Below are positions 17,018 to 27,292 of a stretch of 64,000 nucleotides of DNA, piece after piece (position 1 is the stretch's first letter; every line of letters begins with the position of its first letter). Under the pieces are notes generated by a model. It was not told where the DNA came from and searched no databases. It saw nothing but the letters and a program-made list of their open reading frames with translations. Position numbers and translations under genes: made by a program. The DNA is from Limisalsivibrio acetivorans (lineage in GTDB: Bacteria; Chrysiogenota; Deferribacteres; Deferribacterales; Geovibrionaceae), in the NCBI RefSeq assembly GCF_000421105.1, contig NZ_ATWF01000002.1:372001-436000 (forward strand), in the 5' to 3' direction.

Positions 17018-18631
17018 TCACTTTGTTTCAATATAGATCAACTGACTTTGCTTACCCCTAAACATCCCCATTGAGATATTGCGGAGCAGAAAGAGATACG
17101 TACGCCCATACTCCTCGTACATATAATAATCTGCAATAACAGGCTCAAGTTTATCCGATTCCCATACCCTGCTGAGGGCGTCACCTGTCCATTCATAAAC
17201 ACTGAATGTTGAAGCTTTGTATGACCTTGTATTTGGCAGGACCTTGGAAAGAGCAACGTTCTTAACAACATATACACGACCGTCCCTGTTAACAAACACC
17301 CTTCCCTTCAAGTATTTCCTCTTCTCTTCAACAAGAAAGGGGTTCTCCTCCATCTCCTCCTCGAGTTTATCGATGTCGCTTGAGAGGTTTTCGTATTCTA
17401 TAAGAAAGAAATGGGGGGTCTTGGAGAAGGTATCGAGTGTTGTGTATATAACCTCGTCCTCACTCTCAACATTAAGGTGGTAGTCATCACCTATATATAA
17501 TACGTCATCAAGGCCATCTCCGGTAATATCGCTGTAACCGAACCCGAAGATGCCGACACCGACGGTTCCATCGATGGCTTCACCCCTCTGGTAGCGACCG
17601 GAATAAACAACCTTCTGTATCTGGCCCACAAACTCACCCTCCGAGGTCAGCTTTTGGGCAACAAGCACTTTCTGTCCTCTGTCATAAGCTGCTCTTACGA
17701 AATAGGGAAGACCGCTTTCAATCTGCTTAAATGAATTTCCTTTATACTCATAGATATTTGTCTTAACAAACTTTCCATATTGAAGCCTGCTGATGAAGAC
17801 CTCATCAATGCCGTTTTTATTAAGATCCATAACCTCAACGCTGACCACGTTGTCAATATCTTTGATGCTGTCAACAAATGAGAAGGATTCACCGTTGAAG
17901 AGGTAGAAATCAACCTTTTCGTAGCCGACTGTGGCGATATGAATATCCTTATCATTAAATATGTGCCCCACGGACATCCCCTTATACTCCTCTTCCACCT
18001 GCTCACTCATGAGTGTGTCCCTTGTGAGCTTGCCTGAACCGTCACCGGTTTCAATATCGGAGTAGAAGTTTGAGGAGATGAGCGTATCCGCCTTTGTATC
18101 CCTTGCCTCGTAGCGGATCCCCCCCTCTTCGGCCTGGGTAAAGGTAATGACGATATCGGCACTATCCTTTATTACTATGTTTTTACCGGAGGATATATCC
18201 TCCTTGAGGAGGAGCTGAAGCCTGCGGGAGATATCCTTATAGTTTATCTGTACAGGTACGGGGGGATTCAGGATTGCGAGGTCCCCCTTAACAGGCTCAC
18301 TCTCTTTTGAAAGAACGGAGGCGGTAGAGTATGAATCGAATACTTCGTTTATTCGTATTTCAGCCACCTGAGCCTTCTTCTTGCCGAGCACCTGCCCGGT
18401 TATAGGATGCACTATCTCCTCGGACTCACGGTAGATATTCATCTCCAGACCGGGATAAACTCCCGAGCCAAAACCGAGATCCGTATAGATCTCATTCCCC
18501 TCAACGGAAACAACGTATCCTGTCATACGGCTGAACATGGAGTCCACATCCTTTGCAAGCTTCTCAAAGCGGGCAAAGGCAGCGGCGGGGAGCAGTGTAA
18601 TAATAAGCAGTGCGGCAAGAATTCTCTTCAT
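17018..18631 (-). CDS. Secreted VCBS/FG-GAP-like protein
   Basis: The 537-aa protein has a signal peptide (MKRILAALLIITLLPAAAFA). A first domain of about 150 residues resembles the flagellar-assembly-T-like or Csg-G-like periplasmic folds in outline only. Then come repeats with Ca-binding-like loops, VMDLNKNGIDEVF near residue 270 and DITGDGLDDVLYIG near 370, as in FG-GAP/VCBS propellers. It starts 19 bp after the hslU stop, so it is the third gene of the hslVU operon. That is unusual for an exported protein and may simply reflect read-through. The function is unknown. Confidence 0.6.
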   Translation of the reverse strand: MKRILAALLIITLLPAAAFARFEKLAKDVDSMFSRMTGYVVSVEGNEIYTDLGFGSGVYPGLEMNIYRESEEIVHPITGQVLGKKKAQVAEIRINEVFDSYSTASVLSKESEPVKGDLAILNPPVPVQINYKDISRRLQLLLKEDISSGKNIVIKDSADIVITFTQAEEGGIRYEARDTKADTLISSNFYSDIETGDGSGKLTRDTLMSEQVEEEYKGMSVGHIFNDKDIHIATVGYEKVDFYLFNGESFSFVDSIKDIDNVVSVEVMDLNKNGIDEVFISRLQYGKFVKTNIYEYKGNSFKQIESGLPYFVRAAYDRGQKVLVAQKLTSEGEFVGQIQKVVYSGRYQRGEAIDGTVGVGIFGFGYSDITGDGLDDVLYIGDDYHLNVESEDEVIYTTLDTFSKTPHFFLIEYENLSSDIDKLEEEMEENPFLVEEKRKYLKGRVFVNRDGRVYVVKNVALSKVLPNTRSYKASTFSVYEWTGDALSRVWESDKLEPVIADYYMYEEYGRTYLFLLRNISMGMFRGKQSQLIYIETK

Positions 18632-18650
18632 CTAATTCACCTGAGTATAA

Positions 18651-19988
18651 TTATAAAACATATTTACTGAGATCCCTGTCCTCGACGATGTCAGCGAGGT
18701 GGGAGTCAACGTATTCTGCATCAATTGTAATAGAATCGCTATCTATATCGGGAGCCTCGAAGGATATCTCCTCAAGAAGCTTCTCGAGTATCGTGTGCAG
18801 CCTTCTGGCACCGATGTTTTCTAAGGTTCTGTTTACCTCGGTGGCGATCTCTGCAATGCGGCGTATTCCGCTTTCATCGAAGTTTATAGTAAGCCCGTCT
18901 GCACCGAGAAGCGCTGTATACTGTCTGGTAAGTGCATTCTCCGGCTCTCTCAGGATGCGTATAAAGTCATCCGTTTCGAGGGAGGCAAGCTCCACACGTA
19001 TGGGGAAACGACCCTGAAGCTCGGGGATAAGGTCCGAGGGCTTGGCCATATGAAAAGCACCTGCGGCAACGAAGAGTATGTGGTTTGTCTTAACCATGCC
19101 GTGCTTCGTATTGATGGTGGAGCCTTCGACGATGGGGAGCAGATCCCTCTGCACGCCCTCTCGGGAGATATCTCCACCTTTGGCTGATGCACCCTCACGG
19201 GCGCAGATCTTATCTATCTCATCGAGGAAGATGATCCCTGTCTGTTCCACCCTGCGGAGAGCTTCGTCCTTTACATCATCCATATCTATAAGACGGTTGA
19301 CCTCCTCCTGCTCGAGGTATGTTCTCGCCTCGGAGATCTTGACCTTCCGCTTCTTCTTGGAGCCGGGGAACATGTTCTTCATCATATCCCCGAGATTCAT
19401 ACCGAGGTCATCCATGCCGGCATTGGAGAGGATCTCTACCTGCGGACCCTGCTCGCTCATCTCGACCTCTACGATCCTCTCCTCGAGGTCGCCGTTTCGG
19501 AGCTTCTCACGGAACTTGTCCCTCGTACCGCTGTCCGTCTCTTCGGAGAACCCCGGTTTCTTGGGCAGAAGAAGATCTAGAAGCTTCTCCTCGGTGTTCT
19601 GCTGGGCCTTCTCTATAACGCTTTCACGCTTCTCATGCTTCACCATGCCCACGGCGATCTCTGCCAGATCACGCACCATGGATTCAACATCACGCCCAAC
19701 GTAGCCCACCTCGGTGAACTTGCTCGCCTCCACCTTGATAAAGGGTGAGCCGGCAAGCTTTGCCAATCTTCTGGCAACCTCGGTTTTACCAACACCGGTG
19801 GGCCCGATAAGGATAATATTCTTCGGGGAAATCTCCTCCCGAAGCTTCTCATCCAGCTGGAGCCTCCTCCAACGGTTCCTCAGAGCAACGGCCACAGCCT
19901 TCTTAGCGTCCTTCTGGCCGATTACATATTTATCCAGTTCCTCAACGATCTGTTTCGGTGTAAGATTTTCCTGTTCTATAGCTTTCAA
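18651..19988 (-). CDS. hslU: HslU ATPase subunit of HslVU protease
   Basis: This 445-aa AAA+ unfoldase has Walker [10 protein letters not shown] (K68), Walker [11 protein letters not shown] near residue 256, and a long charged I-domain (about 110-240). The C-terminus ends in DLSKYVL, which docks into HslV to activate it. It unfolds substrates and feeds them to the HslV chamber in the cytoplasm. It lies 14 bp after hslV. The pair is usually heat-shock controlled, but no heat-shock promoter was recognised here. Confidence 0.97.
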   Translation of the reverse strand: MKAIEQENLTPKQIVEELDKYVIGQKDAKKAVAVALRNRWRRLQLDEKLREEISPKNIILIGPTGVGKTEVARRLAKLAGSPFIKVEASKFTEVGYVGRDVESMVRDLAEIAVGMVKHEKRESVIEKAQQNTEEKLLDLLLPKKPGFSEETDSGTRDKFREKLRNGDLEERIVEVEMSEQGPQVEILSNAGMDDLGMNLGDMMKNMFPGSKKKRKVKISEARTYLEQEEVNRLIDMDDVKDEALRRVEQTGIIFLDEIDKICAREGASAKGGDISREGVQRDLLPIVEGSTINTKHGMVKTNHILFVAAGAFHMAKPSDLIPELQGRFPIRVELASLETDDFIRILREPENALTRQYTALLGADGLTINFDESGIRRIAEIATEVNRTLENIGARRLHTILEKLLEEISFEAPDIDSDSITIDAEYVDSHLADIVEDRDLSKYVL

Positions 19989-20002
19989 GATTCCTCTCTC
20001 TT

Positions 20003-20536
20003 TTATTCAAACTCTTCAATAACGATGCACCGGTTCGTGTAGATACAGATATCCCCGGCGATCTCCAATGATTTAGTGACTATCTCGGCGGCGGAAAGTT
20101 CCGTATTTTCGGATAATGCCACCGCAGCGGCCTGGGCATAGGGCCCGCCGGAGCCGATGGCGGCAACGCCCTTCTCGGGCTCAACCACATCCCCGTTGCC
20201 TGTTATTATGTATAGCTGACTCTCATCGGCAACGATCATCATAGCCTCAAGCCTGCGCAGATACCTGTCCGTACGCCAGTCCTTAGCTAGTTCCACCGCA
20301 GCCCTCAGAAGCTGACCGCTGTAGCTCTCAAGCTTCTTTTCGAAGCGCTCCATAAGGGTAAACGCATCCGCCGTTGAGCCGGCGAAGCCGCATATCGCCT
20401 TGGAGCCGTATATCTTTCTTACCTTCTTTGCATTATGCTTTAAAACCGTGTTGCCGAAGGATACCTGACCGTCCGCACCAACGGCGATCTTACCATCCTT
20501 ATATACACCGACAACAGTTGTTCCTCTTATTTCCAT
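20003..20536 (-). CDS. hslV: HslV peptidase subunit of HslVU protease
   Basis: This 177-aa proteasome-beta-like threonine peptidase has the short propeptide MEIRG followed by [19 protein letters not shown], so Thr6 becomes the N-terminal nucleophile if five residues are removed. The conserved [13 protein letters not shown] segment follows. The ATG at 20536 has GGAGTG at the right distance; an upstream in-frame GTG at 20545 has no site. It is the first gene of the hslV-hslU operon. Confidence 0.96.
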   Translation of the reverse strand: MEIRGTTVVGVYKDGKIAVGADGQVSFGNTVLKHNAKKVRKIYGSKAICGFAGSTADAFTLMERFEKKLESYSGQLLRAAVELAKDWRTDRYLRRLEAMMIVADESQLYIITGNGDVVEPEKGVAAIGSGGPYAQAAAVALSENTELSAAEIVTKSLEIAGDICIYTNRCIVIEEFE

Positions 20537-20719
20537 TTTGCACACTCCGTTAGAGAATGACTTTTTAACACCCGCAGGGGTTCTTTTTCAACATAAATCT
20601 CTTCTGATATATCCGGTCTGCTCAGGGAGGGCTTAAATCGGGCGTTTACATAAAATGATAATACTACTATAATTGCGGGTTTTAAAAAGATCGGGGGCTG
20701 AACCGTTTTTTGAAAATCT

Positions 20720-21364
20720 ATGAAGAAGATATTTTTAAAAGCCGCTCTCTTTGTTGCGGCACGCCTTCTGATACTCTACGGCATGACCTTCCGCTACAGG
20801 GTTACAGGGGAAGAAAATCTAGAAAAAGCCACTGAGGGGGGACGAAGCGTCGTCTTCTACACATGGCACAATCAGATATTCCCTGTGCTCCACTACCACC
20901 GGGGGGAGAAGCTGGCCGTTATCATATCCGCCAGCAAGGACGGCGATATGATGGCCTACGTTGCCGAACTTTTCGGCTACCGTACAGCCAGAGGCTCCTC
21001 CAGCAGGCATGGAACAAGGGCGCTTCTCGGCGCCCAGCGGATCATGAAGGAGGGGTGGCACGGCGCAGTAGCGGTGGACGGACCAAAGGGACCCGTCTAT
21101 AAGTTCAAACCCGGTGCTGTCTACCTCGCAAAGATTACAGATAAGGTGCTGATGCCCGTTATCTTCAACTGCAAGAAACGGAAGAAGTTCGCCAGCTGGG
21201 ACGGATTCGTACTCCCCGCCCCCTTTTCAAGGGTGGAAATACACTACGGAGAACCTGTATTCGTCTCTGCAAATACAGACCCTGATATAGTTAAAAAGGA
21301 TGTTGAATTCATTGAAAAAAGAACTCTGGAGCTGACCCGTGGCCATTCTACGGATATTATATAA
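20720..21364 (+). CDS. DUF374 lysophospholipid-acyltransferase-like protein
   Basis: This 214-aa inner-membrane-associated protein of the DUF374 family has an N-terminal hydrophobic helix. The motifs YTWHNQIFPVL, SASKDGD, RGSSSRHG and VAVDGPKGP are typical of PlsC-like acyltransferases acting on LPS or phospholipid precursors. It overlaps waaA by 26 bp, and DUF374 proteins commonly sit beside Kdo transferase genes. The exact acyl acceptor is unknown. Confidence 0.85.
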   Translation: MKKIFLKAALFVAARLLILYGMTFRYRVTGEENLEKATEGGRSVVFYTWHNQIFPVLHYHRGEKLAVIISASKDGDMMAYVAELFGYRTARGSSSRHGTRALLGAQRIMKEGWHGAVAVDGPKGPVYKFKPGAVYLAKITDKVLMPVIFNCKKRKKFASWDGFVLPAPFSRVEIHYGEPVFVSANTDPDIVKKDVEFIEKRTLELTRGHSTDII

Positions 21365-22562
21365 CATATTCATACTATTAGCTGTTCCTTTCATTCTTCC
21401 GCTGGGTTATCTGGCCGCATTGAGGACGAAGGAGGATAAGGACTACTTCCAGCGTTTCGGCTTCATAATGTTCCCCGAGCCTCCGGAAAGCTCTGTTTGG
21501 TTCCACTGCGCAAGCGTTGGAGAGGTACGCAGTCTCAAGACACTCATCAGCAACCTCAAGGACAGATTCCCCGAAACCGAAATAATTATAAGTACCACTA
21601 CAGCCACAGGCAAAGATATCGCCGAGAAGGAGCTTAAGCCCTTCGCATCCTTCCTTCTCCCCATAGAGAACTCCTTCGCCATCAGGCATATTATCGAATA
21701 TATGAACGTCCGTGCTCTTGTTATAGTTGACACAGAGCTGTGGCCCAACCTCATAACAACAGCATCAAAGCATACACAGCTCTATCTCGTAAACGGAAGG
21801 ATCTCCGACCGCAGCATGAACAGCTACCGGAGGATCCGCTTCATCATCTCCCCTCTGCTTAAGTCCTTCGAGTTCATCTTCACCAAGAGCGGGGAGGACA
21901 GGGACCGCTTCACCGAATTAAAGGGCTCCTCAGAAGGGATAGAGGTTCTCGGAAACATCAAGTACTACGAGGTAAACCTTGAACCAGAGGATAAGGCGGC
22001 GGCACCCCTTGCCGGAACCGATTTCTTCTTCGCCGCCAGTACCCACAAGGGTGAGGAAGAGGCCGCCCTCAACGCATGGATAAAGAGCGGCAAACGGGGA
22101 AGGGTTGTCATTGCCCCCCGACACATGAACAGGGTTTCTGAAGTATACGAAGAGGCTAAGCGTGCCGGACTCCGTGTTTGCAGGCTCACAACCTTCAATG
22201 AAAACTGCGAAGCGGTGGTTGTGGATCTCTTCGGTCAGCTCGAACCGCTGTATAAGCATGCCCGCAAGATCTTCATAGGGGGCTCCATAGCCGATGTCGG
22301 GGGACACAACATCTTCGAGGCTCTGCAGTTCGGCAAATGCGCCGCTGTGGGGCCCAATATGCACAACTTCCGTGAGATATACTCCATGGCCGCAAAGCAC
22401 GGCATGGTTTGCACAGTTCACAACGAAGAGGAGATGGCCGTCTTCATTAAGGAGGATAGATGCGTACCGGACGGGGATGCGTTCATGGATGAGCTCCGCT
22501 CCTCTGCGGAACATAAGCTGGACCGATTTTTGGAGGCTTTGAATGAAAGCCTTGGCGGTTAA
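21339..22562 (+). CDS. waaA: 3-deoxy-D-manno-octulosonic-acid (Kdo) transferase
   Basis: This 407-aa membrane-anchored GT-B enzyme adds Kdo from CMP-Kdo to lipid IVA. An N-terminal hydrophobic helix is followed by the signature WFHCASVGEVRS and STTTATG. The C-terminal donor-binding stretch is IFIGGSIADVGGHNIFEAL. The start is GTG at 21339 with GGAG eight bases upstream, inside the end of the DUF374 gene. The next gene starts 20 bp before its stop. The number of Kdo residues added cannot be told. Confidence 0.93.
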   Translation: MAILRILYNIFILLAVPFILPLGYLAALRTKEDKDYFQRFGFIMFPEPPESSVWFHCASVGEVRSLKTLISNLKDRFPETEIIISTTTATGKDIAEKELKPFASFLLPIENSFAIRHIIEYMNVRALVIVDTELWPNLITTASKHTQLYLVNGRISDRSMNSYRRIRFIISPLLKSFEFIFTKSGEDRDRFTELKGSSEGIEVLGNIKYYEVNLEPEDKAAAPLAGTDFFFAASTHKGEEEAALNAWIKSGKRGRVVIAPRHMNRVSEVYEEAKRAGLRVCRLTTFNENCEAVVVDLFGQLEPLYKHARKIFIGGSIADVGGHNIFEALQFGKCAAVGPNMHNFREIYSMAAKHGMVCTVHNEEEMAVFIKEDRCVPDGDAFMDELRSSAEHKLDRFLEALNESLGG

Positions 22563-23424
22563 GGCGCTTTATTCCGTACTGGGCAGACTCAGCCTCAACA
22601 GCCTGAGAAGAACAGGCTTCTTCCTCGGAACACTCCTCTACTATCTTTCCCCCTCCAGACGCAAAGCAGCCATAAAGAACGCCCGAGTTATCGGCGCAGA
22701 GAACCCGGTTAAGACTGCGAGGAAGGCGTGCAGGCATAACATGGCAAGCTTCATGGAAAGCTTCTACAACGGAAGGATCGATCAGGATTTCGTTAAGAAC
22801 CGCCTTAAGGTAACCTTCATAGGGGAAAAGCCCGACTTCGAGCGGACATACTTCATCGTCACCGCCCATTTCGGTTCATGGGAGCTCTCCTCCGGACTGT
22901 ACAGAAACTATATTCAGAAGGATCTTGGCCTTCTTGCCAGGCGGTTCAAGGATCCCGAGATCGACAATCTCGTGCAGAAACTGCGTGGGGATTCGGAGAT
23001 GATAACCTACCTCCACCACCGCAACTGCACCGAAGATATGCTCCGCCTGCTGGGCGACGGGGTCAACATCGCCGCCCTGCTGGATCATTCCGCTACGATG
23101 AAGGACTGTATCATGGTCCCCCTGTTCGGTATAAAAACCACATTCATCAAAGGTATACCTACCCTGTCGGCAAAGATGGATATACCCCTCCTCCCCGCCT
23201 TCTTTAAGCGAACAAACGAGGGGGTCGAGCTCATAATGTATCCCCCCATCGAACCGGATAAATCTCTCAAGCCGAGGGAGCGGATATACGATCTCGCCCT
23301 GCGGGTGAACAAGGTTTACGAGGATCTTTTCAGCAGATATCCCGAACAGTGGTACCTTATACATAAACGCTTCAAAAAAACAGAGGATGAAAATGGAGAG
23401 ATTACCGACAGTTTTTATAGATAG
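22543..23424 (+). CDS. LpxL/HtrB-family lipid A acyltransferase
   Basis: This 293-aa protein belongs to the late lipid A acyltransferase family. The catalytic HX4E motif is HFGSWE (about residues 108-113). The segment KDCIMVPLFGIKTTFIKG resembles the conserved second block. The C-terminus has WYLIHKRFK, where family members usually show WxHRRFK. It overlaps both waaA and gmhB, so it is part of a tight LPS operon. Whether it is LpxL or LpxM in specificity is open. Confidence 0.88.
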   Translation: MKALAVKALYSVLGRLSLNSLRRTGFFLGTLLYYLSPSRRKAAIKNARVIGAENPVKTARKACRHNMASFMESFYNGRIDQDFVKNRLKVTFIGEKPDFERTYFIVTAHFGSWELSSGLYRNYIQKDLGLLARRFKDPEIDNLVQKLRGDSEMITYLHHRNCTEDMLRLLGDGVNIAALLDHSATMKDCIMVPLFGIKTTFIKGIPTLSAKMDIPLLPAFFKRTNEGVELIMYPPIEPDKSLKPRERIYDLALRVNKVYEDLFSRYPEQWYLIHKRFKKTEDENGEITDSFYR

Positions 23425-23968
23425 GGACGGCACAATCAACATCGAATCGGGCTACATTAATCATCCGGTGAATTTCCGGCTGTACCCCTTTGCTGCCCAG
23501 GCTATCCGCATACTCAACGAACACGGTATTCAGGTTGTTGTTGTAACGAATCAGGCGGGGGTCGGCAGGGGATATTTCGATGAGAACCATGTAAACATGC
23601 TCCACACCCTTATGAAAGAGAAGCTCAAATCACAGGGTGCACATATTGACGCACTATACTACTGCCCCCACCACAGCTCTTCTAAGGATCCGAAGTACTC
23701 CGCGGAGTGCGACTGCAGAAAGCCCTCCCCCGGAATGGTGAACAAGGCTCTGGCGGAGCTTCCAGTGGACAGGGAGCGTATGTTTGTTATCGGCGATCGA
23801 AAGGGTGATATGAAGCTTGCTGAGAACACCGGAGCCTGCGGCATTATGGTGCGCACAGGCTACGGCGAGGGTGAGCTTATCAAGGAGAAGAATATACCGG
23901 CAGAGGTAATAACCGACAACCTCCTCACCGCTGTTTATGAGGTTCTGTCAAGAATTGAGCAGGATTGA
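23393..23968 (+). CDS. gmhB: D-glycero-D-manno-heptose 1,7-bisphosphate 7-phosphatase
   Basis: This 191-aa HAD-family histidinol-phosphatase-like enzyme has the nucleophile motif [18 protein letters not shown], the zinc site CPHH...[10 protein letters not shown] and the GDRKGDM motif. It removes the 7-phosphate during ADP-heptose synthesis for LPS core. The ATG at 23393 is favoured by AGAGG spacing over that at 23387. It is the last gene of the LPS operon and its end overlaps the end of the convergent chemoreceptor gene by 21 bp. Confidence 0.9.
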   Translation: MERLPTVFIDRDGTINIESGYINHPVNFRLYPFAAQAIRILNEHGIQVVVVTNQAGVGRGYFDENHVNMLHTLMKEKLKSQGAHIDALYYCPHHSSSKDPKYSAECDCRKPSPGMVNKALAELPVDRERMFVIGDRKGDMKLAENTGACGIMVRTGYGEGELIKEKNIPAEVITDNLLTAVYEVLSRIEQD

Positions 23969-25702
23969 GGGATCGAAGCCAATCCTCAGAGCTCCCCAGT
24001 GCTTCCCGTTCACATAAACGGGCATAGAGAGGTCGTTAACAACCTCCCCAGTGTCACGGACATAGGCCTGCAGAAGGAATTTCTGGGTATTCTTCACCGC
24101 ACGGCTTCCAGTTTTATCGTTGAATATCCTCTTATATCTGCTGAATTTAGTATCATGATCCGGATCCCCCGTCTGGGGCTCGGAAAACTTTGTATTATGC
24201 GAGGGTGCATAGCCGTTTTCATCCACCGCCACGGTGAAGATACACCCGCTGATATCATTCACAGCTCTGTCGTATATGCTCCTCAACGTTTCCTCCACCC
24301 TTACATCATAGGCTGTGGAATACTGTTGAGGGTCCGTTCCCTCTATCTTCTTATAGTTCTTATCGAAGATATTAAGCCCGTTTGCTGAGAACTTCTTCAG
24401 CTCCTCCTGAACCTCGTCCCTGTAATTTTCCACCTTGTAAAGAACCTCCTCGTAGGCTCCTCTGCCGATACGGAAACGTGAAACAAGCTCCTGTATAGTT
24501 TCTATCTTGGCATTCAGTTCCCCTGTTGATTCGGTGGAATCGTCCATCATCCTGGTGATAGTGAGAGCGATGTCGTGGATGCCTGATACGTTGCTGTGTA
24601 TATCATCGTTAAGCTTTGTCATATCATCAAGGGCCTGGGTAATATTCTGCAGCCCCGCATCGGTCTGCCGGAAGTCCTCAACCATCTGATTAAACTTCTC
24701 CGATGTTCTCCCAACGACCTCTTTGGTCATATCGATATGCTGGTTTATCTCCTCGGTTTCCTCGGCTGTATCACGCACCTGCTTAACCATGCTGTCGATA
24801 TTGCCGGAGATCTCCTCTGTGGCGTCCTTAACCCTTTCGGCGAGCTTGCGCACCTCATCGGCAACAACGGCAAAGCCCCTTCCGGCCTCACCGGCCCTTG
24901 CCGCCTCAATGGCGGCATTAAGTGCGAGGAGGTTTGTCTGGTCGGAGATGTCTTCTATAAGGGAAACTACCGTACGTATATTCTCCGAGTTTTCCGCAAG
25001 AACATTGACCGTACTCTGGAAGTTGTTAAGCATCCCGCTTACTTCGTTTATCTTTTCTGTAACATCCGAAAGCTCGCCGCTGGATGTTTCGGCAAACTCA
25101 AGGTTGTTTGAAGTGGAGGTGCTTATCTGGACGGAGTTTGCCGCTACACTTTCTATGGCATCGGTTGCCCTTGTGCTCGCCTGGTAAACCGTTTCGCTCA
25201 GGGTATCCTGACGCTTCGTTTCACTCGTTGCCGTATCCACATTGCGCACAACCTTTGCTGATTCAACGCCGATATTAACTCCGAGAACCCTAATATCGCC
25301 GATAATGTCCCGCAGGCTCTGCATAAAACTGTTGTAGTTGGTTGCAAGCTCCCCCATCTCGTCATAGGTTTTGGAGGGCATATCCATGGAGATGTCACCC
25401 TCCCCCTCGCTGACCTCTTTCAGCACAGAGGAAAGGTTGCGGACAGGGGTTACTATCAGGCTTCTGAGAAAGAATATCGAAAATAACGAAGCCAATATCC
25501 CAAGCACACTGAGAACAATAAGGATTGTTCCCGCAAATCCTGTGAGAACGGAACCCTGCTCTGATCCTTTGCTAAGGATAGAAATGACAAGTATTATCAC
25601 CTGAAATAGAATGATAAATCCGATATTGCCTGCAATTTTTTTTGTCAGAGTATTAAAAAACGAACGCTCCATACCTTTGTAAATGTCATAGAAGAAAGAC
25701 AT
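23948..25702 (-). CDS. Methyl-accepting chemotaxis protein with C-terminal sensor
   Basis: The 584-aa protein has two TM helices close together (about residues 25-45 and 58-85) and therefore almost no periplasmic domain. A HAMP domain follows, then the signalling coiled coil with hairpin tip [21 protein letters not shown] and [17 protein letters not shown]. After the coiled coil comes a cytoplasmic C-terminal domain of about 140 residues, with [26 protein letters not shown] and [11 protein letters not shown]; it looks Cache/PAS-like. Sensing is therefore probably intracellular. The start at 25702 has GGAG upstream. Its 3' end overlaps gmhB. Confidence 0.92.
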   Translation of the reverse strand: MSFFYDIYKGMERSFFNTLTKKIAGNIGFIILFQVIILVISILSKGSEQGSVLTGFAGTILIVLSVLGILASLFSIFFLRSLIVTPVRNLSSVLKEVSEGEGDISMDMPSKTYDEMGELATNYNSFMQSLRDIIGDIRVLGVNIGVESAKVVRNVDTATSETKRQDTLSETVYQASTRATDAIESVAANSVQISTSTSNNLEFAETSSGELSDVTEKINEVSGMLNNFQSTVNVLAENSENIRTVVSLIEDISDQTNLLALNAAIEAARAGEAGRGFAVVADEVRKLAERVKDATEEISGNIDSMVKQVRDTAEETEEINQHIDMTKEVVGRTSEKFNQMVEDFRQTDAGLQNITQALDDMTKLNDDIHSNVSGIHDIALTITRMMDDSTESTGELNAKIETIQELVSRFRIGRGAYEEVLYKVENYRDEVQEELKKFSANGLNIFDKNYKKIEGTDPQQYSTAYDVRVEETLRSIYDRAVNDISGCIFTVAVDENGYAPSHNTKFSEPQTGDPDHDTKFSRYKRIFNDKTGSRAVKNTQKFLLQAYVRDTGEVVNDLSMPVYVNGKHWGALRIGFDPSILLNS

Positions 25703-25916
25703 AAGCACTCCAAAACAGCTTTATATTTTATAAGACATATAGAATAAAATTTTTAGACAGTTTTTGCAAGCACACAGTATGCAGATATGGAAATATCCTC
25801 AATTATACCTATTTAATAAGCATCCGTATACTGTTCAGGATGACCATATAGCAAAATGAAACAGCACTCGCTGATATGTTTTATTTATTGTAATTGGTTG
25901 TAATGGGGTGTAGTTA

Positions 25917-26828
25917 ATGTGGATGGGATTTATTACGACTATCGAGCAGTCCATTGTACCAATGTTCCTTATCATCGCCTGCGGTTTCTTCTACCAGAGG
26001 AGGAAGAAGGGGAGCATTAAGGAGATAACGGATCTCACCCTGCTCGTTCTCGCCCCGATGACCGTTTTCAACAAGCTTGTCCAGCATAATATCGCCCTCC
26101 CCGAACTGGGGGATCATCTGCTGTTTATGCTTCTGCTCACAGGTGCGATGGTTGTCATAGGCTGGATAGGGGCAATAGTTCTGCGTTCCGGCGAGGAAAA
26201 CCGGATACCCTTCATACTCTCGGTTTCCATGATAAATATAGGCAACTTCGGGGTTCCGCTTATCCATTTCACCTACGGCGCAGACGCCTCATACTATGCG
26301 ATACTAACCTTCATAGCATTCAACCTTCCGCTCACCACCGTTGCTATATATCTTTCCAGCGGAGAATCGAGCAGGCTCGGTGCATTTAAGGATATGCTCA
26401 GGATCCCCCTCTTCCACGCCGCTGTACTCGCCCTTGTCGTTACAACATTCAGCATCCCCGTGCCGGCGATTGCAATGAAGGTAACCTCCTATCTCGGTCA
26501 GGCGGCTTTTCCTGTATTCATATTTATACTCGGCATGCAGGTTGCAAACATCAAGCTCAGCCGGAGCATGATAAGGCTTGTGGCGGCGGCAGTTATTATC
26601 CGCCTTGTGCTATCGCCGGTCATCGCCATACCCATTATGGATATGCTCCACTTTGAGGGTATAGAGAGGAACGTTGCCCTTATCCAGACCTCCTGCCCCT
26701 CTGCGCTCCTGCCGCTGATGTATGCCATACGCTTCAACCGCCCCACATCACTGCTGGCAGCCACCATACTAACATCAACACTGCTCGCCTCAGCCAGCCT
26801 CACGGCCGTTATCACCATCTTCGGCTAG
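25917..26828 (+). CDS. AEC-family (auxin efflux carrier) transporter
   Basis: This 303-aa inner-membrane protein has about ten predicted TM helices in two halves around a central loop. The intramembrane segment NIGNFGVPLIHFTYG and the final SLLAATILTSTLLAS are typical of AEC permeases, some of which transport malate or other organic acids. It is convergent with the HxlR gene and overlaps its end by 39 bp. The substrate is unknown. Confidence 0.85.
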   Translation: MWMGFITTIEQSIVPMFLIIACGFFYQRRKKGSIKEITDLTLLVLAPMTVFNKLVQHNIALPELGDHLLFMLLLTGAMVVIGWIGAIVLRSGEENRIPFILSVSMINIGNFGVPLIHFTYGADASYYAILTFIAFNLPLTTVAIYLSSGESSRLGAFKDMLRIPLFHAAVLALVVTTFSIPVPAIAMKVTSYLGQAAFPVFIFILGMQVANIKLSRSMIRLVAAAVIIRLVLSPVIAIPIMDMLHFEGIERNVALIQTSCPSALLPLMYAIRFNRPTSLLAATILTSTLLASASLTAVITIFG

Positions 26829-27176
26829 CTTAGTCTCTTTTTCATAGCTAATCCCCCACTCATGGAGGCTGTCCAGAATCGGAATCAGCGTCATACCGAA
26901 TTCCGTCAGGGAGTATTCAACCTTCGGGGGGACCTCTCTATATATCTCCCTGTGGACAAGTCCATCCTCCTCAAGCTCACGGAGCTGGGAAACGAGCATC
27001 TTCTCCGTTATGCCCCCTATGGCACGGCGAAGCTCGCCGAAACGCATAACGCCCCCTTTGCCTAAATAATACAGAATTATCGGCTTCCATTTACCGCCGA
27101 TAACCATGAGCGCCAGCTGAAAATGACATTTATACACACGATTCTTATGACTCTTATTAACACAGCCCTGTTCCAT
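26790..27176 (-). CDS. HxlR-family transcriptional regulator
   Basis: This 128-aa winged helix-turn-helix protein has the HxlR pattern. C-x-F at the N-terminus is followed by IGGKWKPIILYYL, MRFGELRRAIGGITEKMLVSQL and LEEDGLVHREIYREVPPKVEYSLTEFG. Cysteines lie near residues 5 and 17; some family members sense electrophiles or oxidants through such a Cys. The start at 27176 has AGGTGGG upstream. It is divergent from an old yellow enzyme gene with an operator-like repeat between them. Confidence 0.9.
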   Translation of the reverse strand: MEQGCVNKSHKNRVYKCHFQLALMVIGGKWKPIILYYLGKGGVMRFGELRRAIGGITEKMLVSQLRELEEDGLVHREIYREVPPKVEYSLTEFGMTLIPILDSLHEWGISYEKETKLAEDGDNGREAG

Positions 27177-27203
27177 ATACCCACCTATACTTACATTTAT
27201 GAT

Positions 27204-27228
27204 AGTACCTGTTTTAAATGTAGGTACT
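27204..27228. promoter_or_regulatory. Probable HxlR operator
   Basis: AGTACCT (27204-27210) and AGGTACT (27222-27228) form an inverted repeat around 11 bp. A second repeat, ACATTT (27193-27198) with AAATGT (27216-27221), interleaves with it. It lies between the divergent HxlR and old-yellow-enzyme genes. Confidence 0.6.
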
Positions 27229-27292
27229 GGACACGTATACACTTATATGTCATCCTTTGTAAAGCTCAGAATTAATTATGGAGGGATTATCA

